Assembly (NCBI GenBank): GCA_014896635.1
Contig: JADBKA010000049.1
Span: 1 to 25,198 of the forward strand
Source of the DNA: Ktedonobacteraceae bacterium
GTDB taxonomy: Bacteria; Chloroflexota; Ktedonobacteria; Ktedonobacterales; Ktedonobacteraceae
Reading direction: 5' to 3'
Length of the DNA stretch: 25,198 bases
Shown here: in pieces, positions 16,416 to 23,843 of the stretch
How positions within the stretch are numbered: the first letter of the stretch is position 1
How the letters are laid out: each line of letters starts with the position of its first letter
Notes under the pieces: model-generated
Told to the model about the DNA's origin: nothing
What the model saw: the letters and a program-made list of their open reading frames with translations, nothing else
Databases searched by the model: none
Position numbers and translations under genes: made by a program

Positions 16416-19016
16416 ATGCGGTTCTTTGCACGGTCTCTTGGGGGAAAATTGATAGTTGTGGCGACGCTGACGCTTTTGCTCTGCCTGCTCCTTTTCACTG
16501 TTCTTTCATGGGGCTTGCTCAAATTTTACTTTGAACGCTCAGCCCGCAATGACGCTCAGGCAGACCTGGAGCAGCTTGCCCAGGCATATCAGGGGCAGAG
16601 CACAAAGCTTCTCCAGGAACTGGAACAACTGGCCCATCGTCCCGATATCGTCAAAACGCTCTCGCTCTCTCCGCCAGCCATCCGCGCTGCGCAGGATTAT
16701 TTGCGCAGCCAGCTTACACCGCTTGCCCTCCATGAACACCTATCAGCCCTCGCTATTATTTCCAGAAATCATGAGATTCTGGCTCAGGTAGAGAGCGCCA
16801 ACCCACCGCAGAGCCAGCTCGCGTCCCTGCTCCCTGCCGCCACCCGGCTGCTCGATCAAACAATACGGGGCAGCCCTCTCATCCAGTTACAGCCCGACGG
16901 GGCAGGAGACGATCCGCACGGTAGAGCCTGGGTTCTGAGCCTCGCGTTCCCGTTGCAAAATACAGGCGGTACGCCCGTCAGCACCCTGCTGGCGATACTG
17001 CCAGTCGATACCATTTTCGCTCAAATGCTGGCTCAGAAGAGTGGAAAGGATGTGATTCTCTGCCTTGACAGGCAGCCACAGGCTATGACCGGAGCGACCA
17101 CTCGCAATCTTTCTACCGGATTAGAGGCACTCTGTACACCAGGCAGCACACAGGTCATCCATGCTTCGCAGCATTACCTGACATTTGCAAGCACAGTGCG
17201 CTTAAAGCAGCAGATAGCAGGCTCGCCTTCCTTGACCATTGTTGCCGTTGAGCCTCTCTATACGCTCAACGCTCGCAGTGGTCAGCTATTGTTGCTGTTG
17301 ATCGGACTAGGCCTGTTCACTTTCGCGCTAGGCGTCACCCTTTATGCTCTTCTTACCAGTATGCTGCTTGCCCGGCCTCTACGGCGCCTTCAAGCCCATG
17401 TTCAGGCTCTCATGATCAGCGTCTCACCGCAGAATCAACAGGCCAGCCCGTCGGAAACAGCGAATGATGAGTTCACACAAATTGCGCGCTCGCTCAACGT
17501 CCTCACCACCTCGCTCGACAGCGAGAGCCAGGCCCATACAGAGCAACTCAGCAACCTGCTGATCATGAGTGATGCCCTGATTTCAACCCTCAACCTGGAA
17601 CAACTACTTGGTGAATTCGCCTCGCGCCTGGGCTATATCATGCAGGCCAGGCACGTTTCACTGCTGCTATACGGACGTGATGTATCCTCACCCTGGGCAG
17701 TGGCACAGTGGTCCGATCAGCAAATAGTCAACTCGTATACGCTCCCGCCACCCGCTGCCACACTGTATCCCGCGCCTCCGGCTACAGGCTCTGTGACCGT
17801 GCATGCCGATCCGACTGCCGATATTACCACCGCCGTCACAACAAAACTGAGGGCGCTCCCCGGTAGCGCCCGCATGCACCATACCAGTGGGAAACGCAAA
17901 GCAATCCGTGCTCCCAGGATCACCGCTGAACAGCCACCGAAAACGACTTACACTAGCGGCCTGCGCCCTCCTCGCATTCCACGCCCCGCCCTGCGCGATC
18001 TGGATATGTTTCTAGCTCGCGTGGTCATCCAGCGCAAAAAAATCGCTTACGGTGAGGATATCGAGGCTATTTACCGCGAACGCAAAGAACCCTGGACACG
18101 TCTGGCACTCGACAGTGGCTATCACTCGGCCATTGCTGTCCCCCTCTTGCTACAGGACCAGGCTATCGGCGCTTTCATTCTCTACACCGATCACCCCCGC
18201 TCAGTCAGTCGCCGCGATACGTTCCTGCTCAGCACTGCCGCCATTCAGGCATCTATGGCAATCCAGAACGCGCTGCTCTTCGCCGAAGTCAAGGACAAGA
18301 ATGCTGCCCTTGAGCGCGCCAACCAGTTGAAGTCACAGTTTCTGGCAAACGTCACCCATGAATTGCGCACCCCCCTGCACAGCATTATCAGCTACGGCGC
18401 ACTCTTACTGGAAGGCTTCGTGCCAGGCGAACTGACCGCTGAGCAGCAAGAGCATCTCCAGTTCATGGTCCACCGCGCCGAAGATCTCGCGCATCTGGTT
18501 AATGATATGCTCGATCTCTCAAAAATCGAGGCCGACCGCATCGAGATCAAGGCCGAACCACTCAGCTTAGGCCCATGCCTGGCAGACGTCGTGAACCAGT
18601 TGAAGCCAATAGCGAACGAGAAAAATCTCTCCCTCAACCTGGAGATCAATCCTGCTCTTCCCCCGGCGCTGGCTGACGCCCACCGCATCCGCCAGGTGAT
18701 GATCAATCTGGTCTCCAATGCATTGAAATTTACAGAAAAAGGCGGCGTCACCATTCGTTGTATACAGATGAAAGAACGTGATATGCTGCTTATATCAGTG
18801 AGCGACACAGGTATCGGCATCTCGCCCGCTGCAATGAGTTATATTTTTGAGGCATTCCGGCAGGCCGATGGTAGCACAACGCGGCGTTTTGGTGGCACCG
18901 GCCTGGGCCTGACTATCGCCAGAAAGCTGATCGAGTTGCAAGGCGGTGAAATAGCGGTGGAAAGCGTCATGGGACAGGGTTCCACTTTCTCTTTCACCCT
19001 CCCCATTGCCTCCTGA
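16416..19016 (+). CDS. Membrane sensor histidine kinase with interrupted GAF domain
   Basis: 866 residues from ATG 16416, preceded by AGAAAGGAT; upstream in-frame sequence is the structured RNA and is not coding. Order of parts: membrane segment about 11-34; an extracytoplasmic sensor about 35-288, with paired helices and mixed strands like a dCache domain; second membrane segment about 289-318; a HAMP-like region with RPLRRLQAHVQAL; a GAF domain starting near 378 (LIMSDALISTLNLEQLLGEF) and resuming near 562; HisKA with phospho-acceptor His648 (THELRTPLHSIISY); ATPase with N box NLVSNALKFT (Asn768), G1 DTGIGI and G2 GGTGLGL. About 100 residues rich in Pro, Ala, Thr and Arg interrupt the GAF. 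The next gene is a receiver protein, its probable partner. Confidence 0.93.
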   Translation: MRFFARSLGGKLIVVATLTLLLCLLLFTVLSWGLLKFYFERSARNDAQADLEQLAQAYQGQSTKLLQELEQLAHRPDIVKTLSLSPPAIRAAQDYLRSQLTPLALHEHLSALAIISRNHEILAQVESANPPQSQLASLLPAATRLLDQTIRGSPLIQLQPDGAGDDPHGRAWVLSLAFPLQNTGGTPVSTLLAILPVDTIFAQMLAQKSGKDVILCLDRQPQAMTGATTRNLSTGLEALCTPGSTQVIHASQHYLTFASTVRLKQQIAGSPSLTIVAVEPLYTLNARSGQLLLLLIGLGLFTFALGVTLYALLTSMLLARPLRRLQAHVQALMISVSPQNQQASPSETANDEFTQIARSLNVLTTSLDSESQAHTEQLSNLLIMSDALISTLNLEQLLGEFASRLGYIMQARHVSLLLYGRDVSSPWAVAQWSDQQIVNSYTLPPPAATLYPAPPATGSVTVHADPTADITTAVTTKLRALPGSARMHHTSGKRKAIRAPRITAEQPPKTTYTSGLRPPRIPRPALRDLDMFLARVVIQRKKIAYGEDIEAIYRERKEPWTRLALDSGYHSAIAVPLLLQDQAIGAFILYTDHPRSVSRRDTFLLSTAAIQASMAIQNALLFAEVKDKNAALERANQLKSQFLANVTHELRTPLHSIISYGALLLEGFVPGELTAEQQEHLQFMVHRAEDLAHLVNDMLDLSKIEADRIEIKAEPLSLGPCLADVVNQLKPIANEKNLSLNLEINPALPPALADAHRIRQVMINLVSNALKFTEKGGVTIRCIQMKERDMLLISVSDTGIGISPAAMSYIFEAFRQADGSTTRRFGGTGLGLTIARKLIELQGGEIAVESVMGQGSTFSFTLPIAS

Positions 19017-19092
19017 AAAGAAGAAAAAGACAGGAGAGAATCTTCTCCTGCAAATATCTGCGAATCATTGCGAAGAATAAAGAAGGAGAAGT

Positions 19093-19491
19093 ATGAGTAC
19101 GACAGAAACAGACCAGCCCACGATCCTGGTGATCGAAAATGATGTTTCTAACCGCATCCTTATCGAACGAGTTCTCTCTACGCGCGGCTATCACTGCATC
19201 TCAGCATCCAACGGACGTGAAGCACTCGCACTGCTCGAACATGAGCACGCCGACCTCATCCTCACCGATATCTCTATGCCTGTACTTGACGGCTATCGTA
19301 CTACTCAGCTTATTCGCGCCCGCCCGGCACTGGCGAATGTCCCTATTGTGGCAGTCACGGCCTTCGCCCTCAGCGATGAAGGAGAAGCCGCCAGACGTAT
19401 CGGCTGTACCGAATACCTGACCAAACCTTTTAAACCCCGGCAACTGCTGGAAGTTGTCGAACGCCTTCTCCCGCAGAAGCAACGGCCATAA
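19093..19491 (+). CDS. Single-domain response regulator (CheY/DivK-like)
   Basis: 132 residues, just one receiver domain with no output domain. Phospho-acceptor Asp59 lies in LILTDISMPVLDGY, the switch Thr in IVAVTAFA, and the conserved Lys in YLTKPFKPRQL. The acidic pocket reads ILVIENDVSN, so one of the usual two adjacent acids is Asn. GAAGGAGAAG precedes ATG 19093. It lies 76 bases after the histidine kinase, with a 7-bp hairpin (CAGGAGA 19031-19037 with TCTCCTG 19044-19050) in between that lacks a U tract. It probably takes phosphate from that kinase and acts by protein contact or as a phosphorelay step. Confidence 0.93.
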   Translation: MSTTETDQPTILVIENDVSNRILIERVLSTRGYHCISASNGREALALLEHEHADLILTDISMPVLDGYRTTQLIRARPALANVPIVAVTAFALSDEGEAARRIGCTEYLTKPFKPRQLLEVVERLLPQKQRP

Positions 19492-19520
19492 ACTGACAGA
19501 ACCAGACCACACCATCGCCG

Positions 19521-19549
19521 TTGCACTCACACCCCCACCGTACTATAAT
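19521..19549 (+). promoter_or_regulatory. Promoter upstream of pepA
   Basis: TTGCAC (19521-19526), 17-base spacer, TATAAT (19544-19549). A strong sigma-70 type promoter. Initiation near 19556 places the terminator hairpin at 19577 about 20 bases into the transcript. Confidence 0.75.
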
Positions 19550-19576
19550 GCTAGACACAGGTCACAGACAAGCCAG

Positions 19577-19613
19577 CCGATCAGTTTGCCTGCTGATCGG
19601 TTCGTTTCTTTTT
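19577..19613 (+). terminator. Terminator within the pepA leader
   Basis: CCGATCAG (19577-19584) and CTGATCGG (19593-19600) form a perfect 8-bp stem with loop TTTGCCTG, followed by TTCGTTTCTTTTT. It can end the kinase/regulator transcript, but it also lies downstream of the pepA promoter and so would attenuate pepA. Confidence 0.75.
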
Positions 19614-19648
19614 ACATCCGCGCGTAAAAAAGACATGGAGTTGTTTTT

Positions 19649-21175
19649 ATGAAAATTCAAGTCACCACACAAAAAACTCATGATATTTTGAGTGATGCCC
19701 TCGTTGTCGCGGCTGCACGCAAGCCCCACGTGAGCGGGGGAGATGAAAAAAGCGTCCAGCTCTCCCCGGCAGCCGCCGAGGTGGATGCGCTGCTCAATGG
19801 CCTGATCATAGAACGTTGCGCTGACGGTGAGTTCAGGGGCAATGCGGGAGAAATGCTCACTATTCACCCGATTGGACGCCTGGCAGTCAAGCGTGTGCTT
19901 GTGATCGGCCTGGGCAAACAGGAGAATGTCACGTCCCAGTCCATCCGCCACGCCAGCGCGGTCGCGGCCCGCCATCTCCAGCGCACAGGCGCCCGGCACA
20001 TCACGCTGGCGCTGCAATGGAACGCGGCAGATGCCATACGGGAAGCGCAGGCGCAGACCGAGGGTGCTCTGCTCGGCCTCTATACCTTTCGCGCTTACCA
20101 GAGCAGAGAGAACGGCGAAAACAGGTCCCGCGTCGAGCACATCGACGTGCTGGCAGCGAACCAGAATCCTGACGACCTGGCGCGCGGCATTCAGAAAGGG
20201 CAGATCCTGGCTGAAGCCACCAACTTTGCCCGCGATCTGGTGAACGAGCCGCCCAATGTGCTGACACCAACCGAGCTGGCGAACCGTGCTGTTGCCCTGG
20301 CTCAACAGTCGGGCCTGGAATATGAAGTGCTTGACAGGGAAAAAATCGCAGCCCTCGGTATGGGTGGCCTACTAGGCGTCTCGCAAGGCAGCGCCGAACC
20401 GCCTCGCTTCATCATTCTGCGCTATCGCGGCGCGCCAGACAGCGGTGAGAAGGGGATAGCCCTGGTCGGGAAGGGCATTACGTTCGATACCGGCGGCATC
20501 TCGCTCAAACCAGCGGCAAATATGGACGAGATGAAAGGCGATATGGGCGGCGCCGCAGCCGTGCTCGGCGCGATGCGCGCTATTGCTGCGCTCAAACCCG
20601 CTATTAATGTGACCGCGCTCATCCCTACCTGTGAAAATATGCCGAGTGGCACAGCCTACCATCCAGGCGACATTCTGCGCATCATGAACGGCAAAACCAT
20701 CGAGATTGTCAATACCGATGCCGAAGGGCGCCTGATCCTGGCTGATGCGCTCTCCTACGCTGCCAGAGAGGGCCTCTCACCAATCATCGACCTGGCAACG
20801 CTGACCGGGGCCATCGTCGTCGCGCTCGGTCACATCACTACCGGTCTTTTTAGCAACGATCAGCTCCTGACCGATGAGATTATCGCCGCCGGGCGCAGCA
20901 CTGGCGAGAAATTCTGGCCCTTGCCAATGGACGAAGAATATGGCGAGTTGATTAAAAGCGACATTGCCGATATCAAACAAACAGGTGGTCGGCCCGCCGG
21001 CTCAATCGCAGCCGCCAAGATTCTCGAACAATTCGTTGGCAACGCCAGATGGGCCCATCTGGACATCGCCGGCACGAGCTATCTCGATAGCCAGAAACCC
21101 TATCGGGAAAAAGGCGCTACCGGCGTCGGCGTGCGCACACTGGCAGAGTTTGTACTCAACCGCGTCGGGCAGTAA
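19649..21175 (+). CDS. pepA: Cytosol (leucyl) aminopeptidase, family M17
   Basis: 508 residues, a normal length. It removes N-terminal amino acids from peptides using two metal ions and forms hexamers. The C-terminal catalytic half shows every family mark: VGKGITFDTGGISLKPAANMDEMKGDMGGAA (metal-binding Lys and Asp), VTALIPTCENMPSGTAYHPGDI, the signature NTDAEGRLILADAL (metal-binding Asp and Glu with the catalytic Arg), and IIDLATLTGAIVVALG. The N-terminal half is the usual variable regulatory domain. GGAG lies eight bases before ATG 19649. It has its own promoter, with a terminator hairpin in the leader, and is followed by a clear terminator, so it is a single-gene unit. Confidence 0.96.
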   Translation: MKIQVTTQKTHDILSDALVVAAARKPHVSGGDEKSVQLSPAAAEVDALLNGLIIERCADGEFRGNAGEMLTIHPIGRLAVKRVLVIGLGKQENVTSQSIRHASAVAARHLQRTGARHITLALQWNAADAIREAQAQTEGALLGLYTFRAYQSRENGENRSRVEHIDVLAANQNPDDLARGIQKGQILAEATNFARDLVNEPPNVLTPTELANRAVALAQQSGLEYEVLDREKIAALGMGGLLGVSQGSAEPPRFIILRYRGAPDSGEKGIALVGKGITFDTGGISLKPAANMDEMKGDMGGAAAVLGAMRAIAALKPAINVTALIPTCENMPSGTAYHPGDILRIMNGKTIEIVNTDAEGRLILADALSYAAREGLSPIIDLATLTGAIVVALGHITTGLFSNDQLLTDEIIAAGRSTGEKFWPLPMDEEYGELIKSDIADIKQTGGRPAGSIAAAKILEQFVGNARWAHLDIAGTSYLDSQKPYREKGATGVGVRTLAEFVLNRVGQ

Positions 21176-21199
21176 CCACCCAACAATTATCCGAATCGG

Positions 21200-21238
21200 G
21201 GAAGTTCTTGCAGGTGCAGAACTTCCTCTTATTTTTCT
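21200..21238 (+). terminator. Terminator of pepA
   Basis: GGAAGTTCT (21200-21208) pairs perfectly with AGAACTTCC (21218-21226), 9-base loop, followed by TCTTATTTTTCT. It starts 25 bases after the pepA stop. Confidence 0.8.
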
Positions 21239-21274
21239 CCGTAGTTATATCAAATCCATCTGGATACTGATGAT

Positions 21275-21326
21275 TGGGGAAAACGCCAAACCCTTCCAGG
21301 GGCCAGCAAGCCCCCTGGCCCCCCAC
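21275..21326. repeat. Dispersed palindromic repeat, copy D
   Basis: GGGGAAAACGCCAAACCC in the place of the first hairpin, then the palindrome CCAGGGG (21296-21302) / CCCCTGG (21312-21318), then CCCCCCAC. It is shorter and more diverged than copies B and C but has the same order of parts, and lies just past the pepA terminator. Confidence 0.55.
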
Positions 21327-21329
21327 GCT

Positions 21330-21540
21330 TCCGATCATCATTTCACCGGATCTGATATTATTTATTATACAGGAGATTCCTCATAGGCACGTACTGCTGT
21401 AGCATCACCTTCAGGTGTTTGCGGTCGTCATACGATGAGAGCATTTCCGCACAGGTGTTTCCTCGTTCCGTATAAATTATTAGATATTGAAAGACAAAAA
21501 TTATCCGAAACCATTAGAAGCTACAGAAAGGATTCTCACA
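21330..21540 (+). other. Leader region before the peroxiredoxin gene
   Basis: AT-rich TATTAT/TTATAC words around 21355-21372 and a TATAAA near 21472 could be -10 boxes, but neither has a convincing -35 partner. No gene or stable hairpin was seen. Confidence 0.25.
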
Positions 21541-22017
21541 TTGAGCACTGTACACAAACCGGTGCAGGTCGGCGACCAGGCACCCGACTTCACTTTGCCA
21601 TCACAAAATGGGCAACAGATAAGCCTGCACGATTTTATCGGCAAAGCTGCAATCGTCGTCTATTTCTATCCCAAAGATGAGACGGCGGGCTGCACTGCCG
21701 AGGCATGCGCTTTCAGAGACAGCTATGAAGTGTTTAAAGAGGCCGGAGCGGAAGTCATCGGTATCAGCTCTGACACAGCGGAATCGCACCGGCAGTTCGC
21801 GGCCAGGCACAGACTGCCATTTTTGCTGCTGAGTGACAGGAACGGAGCCGTACGCAAGCTGTATGGCGTACCCGCTACCTTTGGCCTGCTACCGGGCCGT
21901 GTCACCTATGTTATTGACAAAGAGGGCATTGTGCGTCACGTGTTCTCGTCGCAATTCACGCCGCAGAAGCACATTACCGAAGCCCTGCACACGATTCAAG
22001 CACTCACAACAAAGTAG
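21541..22017 (+). CDS. bcp: Thiol peroxidase, PrxQ/BCP type peroxiredoxin
   Basis: 158 residues from TTG 21541, chosen because AAAGGA lies eight bases upstream and the protein then begins MSTVHKPVQVGDQAPDFTLPS, the normal family start; another in-frame TTG at 21487 has no ribosome site. It reduces hydrogen peroxide and organic peroxides using thioredoxin-like donors. The peroxidatic Cys is in ETAGCTAEACAFRD, with a second Cys five residues on, the Cys-x4-Cys layout of atypical two-cysteine PrxQ. VVYFYPKDETAGC and GVPATFGLLPGRVTYVIDKEGIV are family blocks. It is a single gene between pepA and moaD. Confidence 0.93.
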   Translation: MSTVHKPVQVGDQAPDFTLPSQNGQQISLHDFIGKAAIVVYFYPKDETAGCTAEACAFRDSYEVFKEAGAEVIGISSDTAESHRQFAARHRLPFLLLSDRNGAVRKLYGVPATFGLLPGRVTYVIDKEGIVRHVFSSQFTPQKHITEALHTIQALTTK

Positions 22018-22110
22018 ACGGCGGGACGCATCGAACAAGCTTTGCTGAACAGTCACAAAAAAATTGTCACAGAAGCATACGAGGGACATCACAAAGCTCA
22101 ATCGTGCTAC

Positions 22111-22139
22111 TTGCAAGCGCGATAACAACGTGTTATGCT
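22111..22139 (+). promoter_or_regulatory. moaD promoter, apparently leaderless
   Basis: TTGCAA (22111-22116), 17-base spacer, TATGCT (22134-22139). Initiation about 7 bases later falls on the moaD ATG at 22146. No Shine-Dalgarno sequence precedes that ATG. Confidence 0.65.
22122..22136. promoter_or_regulatory. Candidate operator in the moaDE promoter
   Basis: ATAACA-ACG-TGTTAT is a perfect inverted repeat that fills the spacer and overlaps the start of the -10 box. A repressor bound here would block RNA polymerase directly. Confidence 0.45.
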
Positions 22140-22145
22140 GAACAT

Positions 22146-22421
22146 ATGAACATACGTATGCGCTACTTTGCTGCTTTGCGAGAAATCATCGGGCTGGGAG
22201 AAGAGACGTTCTCACTCCCCGAAGGCGCGCGCGTGGCCGATGCACGGGCGGTGCTGCTCGCGCGCTATCCTCGCCTGCAACTGATCCTGGAACGCTCACT
22301 ATGCGCGGTAAACAGGAACTATGTAGCAGCCGAGACAGTGTTACATGAAAATGATGAACTTGTATTTATTCCCCCGATGGGAGGTGGGAGCCACCAGGAG
22401 GAACATGTATGGAGCCGCTGA
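22146..22421 (+). CDS. moaD: Molybdopterin synthase small subunit with C-terminal tail
   Basis: 91 residues from ATG 22146; the frame is open upstream to 22104 but the promoter ends right at 22146 and the protein there starts MNIRMRYFAALREIIG, as the family does. MoaD is a ubiquitin-like sulfur carrier whose C-terminal Gly-Gly is adenylated by MoeB and thiocarboxylated. Here the expected end FIPPMGGG is followed by ten more residues (SHQEEHVWSR), so the diglycine is not terminal. The tail is encoded by the stretch that holds the moaE ribosome site, and the gene overlaps moaE by 13 bases. Either the tail is removed by a protease or sulfur loading works differently. Confidence 0.88.
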   Translation: MNIRMRYFAALREIIGLGEETFSLPEGARVADARAVLLARYPRLQLILERSLCAVNRNYVAAETVLHENDELVFIPPMGGGSHQEEHVWSR

Positions 22422-22822
22422 TCCGGCTCACGCGCGAGCCGCTTGATCGCAATGCCCTTATTGCGGCAGTCAGCCATCCCTCCATAGGAGGGATCGTCGT
22501 CTTTGAAGGCGTTGTACGCGATAATGCGCGCGGAAAACAGATTCGCTACCTTGAATATGAAGCGTATGAAGAGATGGCGGAGCAACAAATACGCCATATT
22601 ATCGATGAGGCGAAACAGCGCTGGGGAGTTGAGCGCGTTGCGGTCGCACATCGTTTCGGACGCCTGGAAATTGGCGAGGCCAGTGTGATCATCGTAGTGG
22701 CATGTCCTCACCGCGCCGAGGCTTTTGAGGCGTGTCGCTACATCATCGACACGCTGAAAACAACAGTTCCCATCTGGAAAAAAGAAGTCGCCACCAGCGG
22801 CGAAGAATGGGTGGAGGGCTAA
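22409..22822 (+). CDS. moaE: Molybdopterin synthase large subunit
   Basis: 137 residues, ATG 22409 with AGGAGG upstream inside moaD. MoaE binds cyclic pyranopterin monophosphate and takes sulfur from MoaD to make molybdopterin. Family blocks: GGIVVFEGVVRDNARGKQIR, YLEYEAYEEMAEQQ, VAVAHRFGRLEIGEASVIIV, and HRAEAFEACRYIIDTLKTTV followed by PIWKKE with the catalytic Lys. The reading frame is also open just upstream of its ATG, so a -1 shift at the end of moaD would fuse the two proteins. No other molybdenum cofactor genes are in the window. Confidence 0.95.
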   Translation: MEPLIRLTREPLDRNALIAAVSHPSIGGIVVFEGVVRDNARGKQIRYLEYEAYEEMAEQQIRHIIDEAKQRWGVERVAVAHRFGRLEIGEASVIIVVACPHRAEAFEACRYIIDTLKTTVPIWKKEVATSGEEWVEG

Positions 22823-22955
22823 GCAGAGCAGGTGGGAGTGCATCATGACATCACAACACTCATTCCTCATTTATGGTATACTGATAATAATATAGTGGGA
22901 TATCTCGGCATAAGCAACGGCCTGGGCATGTCCAGGGTTTTCTTGGAGGTCGTTG

Positions 22956-23792
22956 ATGAATCTATTCGAGAAACAGGGTCGGCTTAACCAGCTCTTCGCA
23001 CAAAGTCCCGTGAACGCCGCCTACCTCTCAGGTGCATTGGCAAATCGTACTACCTTCGGCCATCTGACCAATATCGACATCGCTATCCTGCTGATGGATC
23101 AGATCCGGTCAGACCAGTTTCTCGACTACCAGCTCTACTTCTACAGCGAGCTGGCAAAACGCCTGGAATCCGACAACATTGATGTCGTCATTTTAAACCA
23201 GGCTTCGCTGTTGCTGAAACTCCAGGTAATCAAATACGGGCAGATTCTCTTCAGCCGCGATGAGAAGCAGCGTGTTTCTTTCGAGACAAAAGCTGTCATG
23301 GACTACCTGGATTTCAAGCGGTTCGACGAGATCCAGAATCAGGCCCTGGGACGTCGCCTCTACGGACAGATGCTGCCCATCGACAAAGAGATGGTACAGC
23401 ATCACCTGATCCTGATGCGACAGGCCATCGCCATCCTGAAAGAAACAGGTGAAACGCCGCGCGACAGGTTCATCGCCGATTATCATGTCTATGGACTGGC
23501 CGAGCGTTATCTCCAGCAGGCCATCGAAGCCTGCCTGTATATCTGCACAATCCTGACAGCAGCTTTCGGGCTACGCAAGCCAGAAGACTACCATGAGCTG
23601 CTGAGCATCATCGCAACACAACAGATCATCCCACGCCCCCTGGCTTACCGCCTGGAAATCCTCGTCAACCAGCGCGATGCCCTGGTCCGCGAGCCGGATA
23701 CTATCAATCACGAACTGCTCTACGACCAGATCCACCAGCGATTGAACGACCTGGAAGAGTTCGCCGCCACCATAGAGAATCGCCAGGCGTGA
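22956..23792 (+). CDS. Fused MNT nucleotidyltransferase-HEPN protein with degraded active sites
   Basis: 278 residues from ATG 22956, with GGAGG six bases upstream. Residues 1-115 resemble the minimal nucleotidyltransferase (MntA) fold: YLSGALANRTTFGHLTNIDIAIL takes the place of the usual GS...SDID motif, with Ser to Ala after the Gly and Asn39 for the first Asp; Asp41 and the later NIDVVIL Asp remain. Residues 145-270 resemble HepT/HEPN: DYHVYGLAERYLQQAIEA, then RKPEDYHELLSIIATQQIIP, then Arg240-DALV-Arg245-Glu-Pro247 where HepT has R-x4-H-x-Y. Both catalytic signatures are therefore damaged. In the active two-gene system MntA AMPylates HepT; here one protein carries both, so toxin-antitoxin function is doubtful. 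A weak hairpin (CCTGG 22921 / CCAGG 22932) with TTTTCTT precedes the gene and may end moaDE. Confidence 0.72.
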   Translation: MNLFEKQGRLNQLFAQSPVNAAYLSGALANRTTFGHLTNIDIAILLMDQIRSDQFLDYQLYFYSELAKRLESDNIDVVILNQASLLLKLQVIKYGQILFSRDEKQRVSFETKAVMDYLDFKRFDEIQNQALGRRLYGQMLPIDKEMVQHHLILMRQAIAILKETGETPRDRFIADYHVYGLAERYLQQAIEACLYICTILTAAFGLRKPEDYHELLSIIATQQIIPRPLAYRLEILVNQRDALVREPDTINHELLYDQIHQRLNDLEEFAATIENRQA

Positions 23793-23813
23793 ACCTGCAA
23801 GCAAGCTCATGAA

Positions 23814-23836
23814 CCGGGGAGTGCGCTCCTCCCCGG
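23814..23836. terminator. Hairpin between convergent genes
   Basis: CCGGGGAG (23814-23821) and CTCCCCGG (23829-23836) form a perfect 8-bp stem with a 7-base loop, between the MNT-HEPN stop and the TPR stop. Neither strand has a clear U tract, so termination is a guess from position. Confidence 0.4.
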
Positions 23837-23843
23837 CTCTCGA

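Noticed and set aside
22018..22110. Repeated GTCACA words and A tract after the peroxiredoxin gene
   Set aside because: Short, imperfect, and without a stem-plus-T-run layout; could not be supported as terminator or operator.
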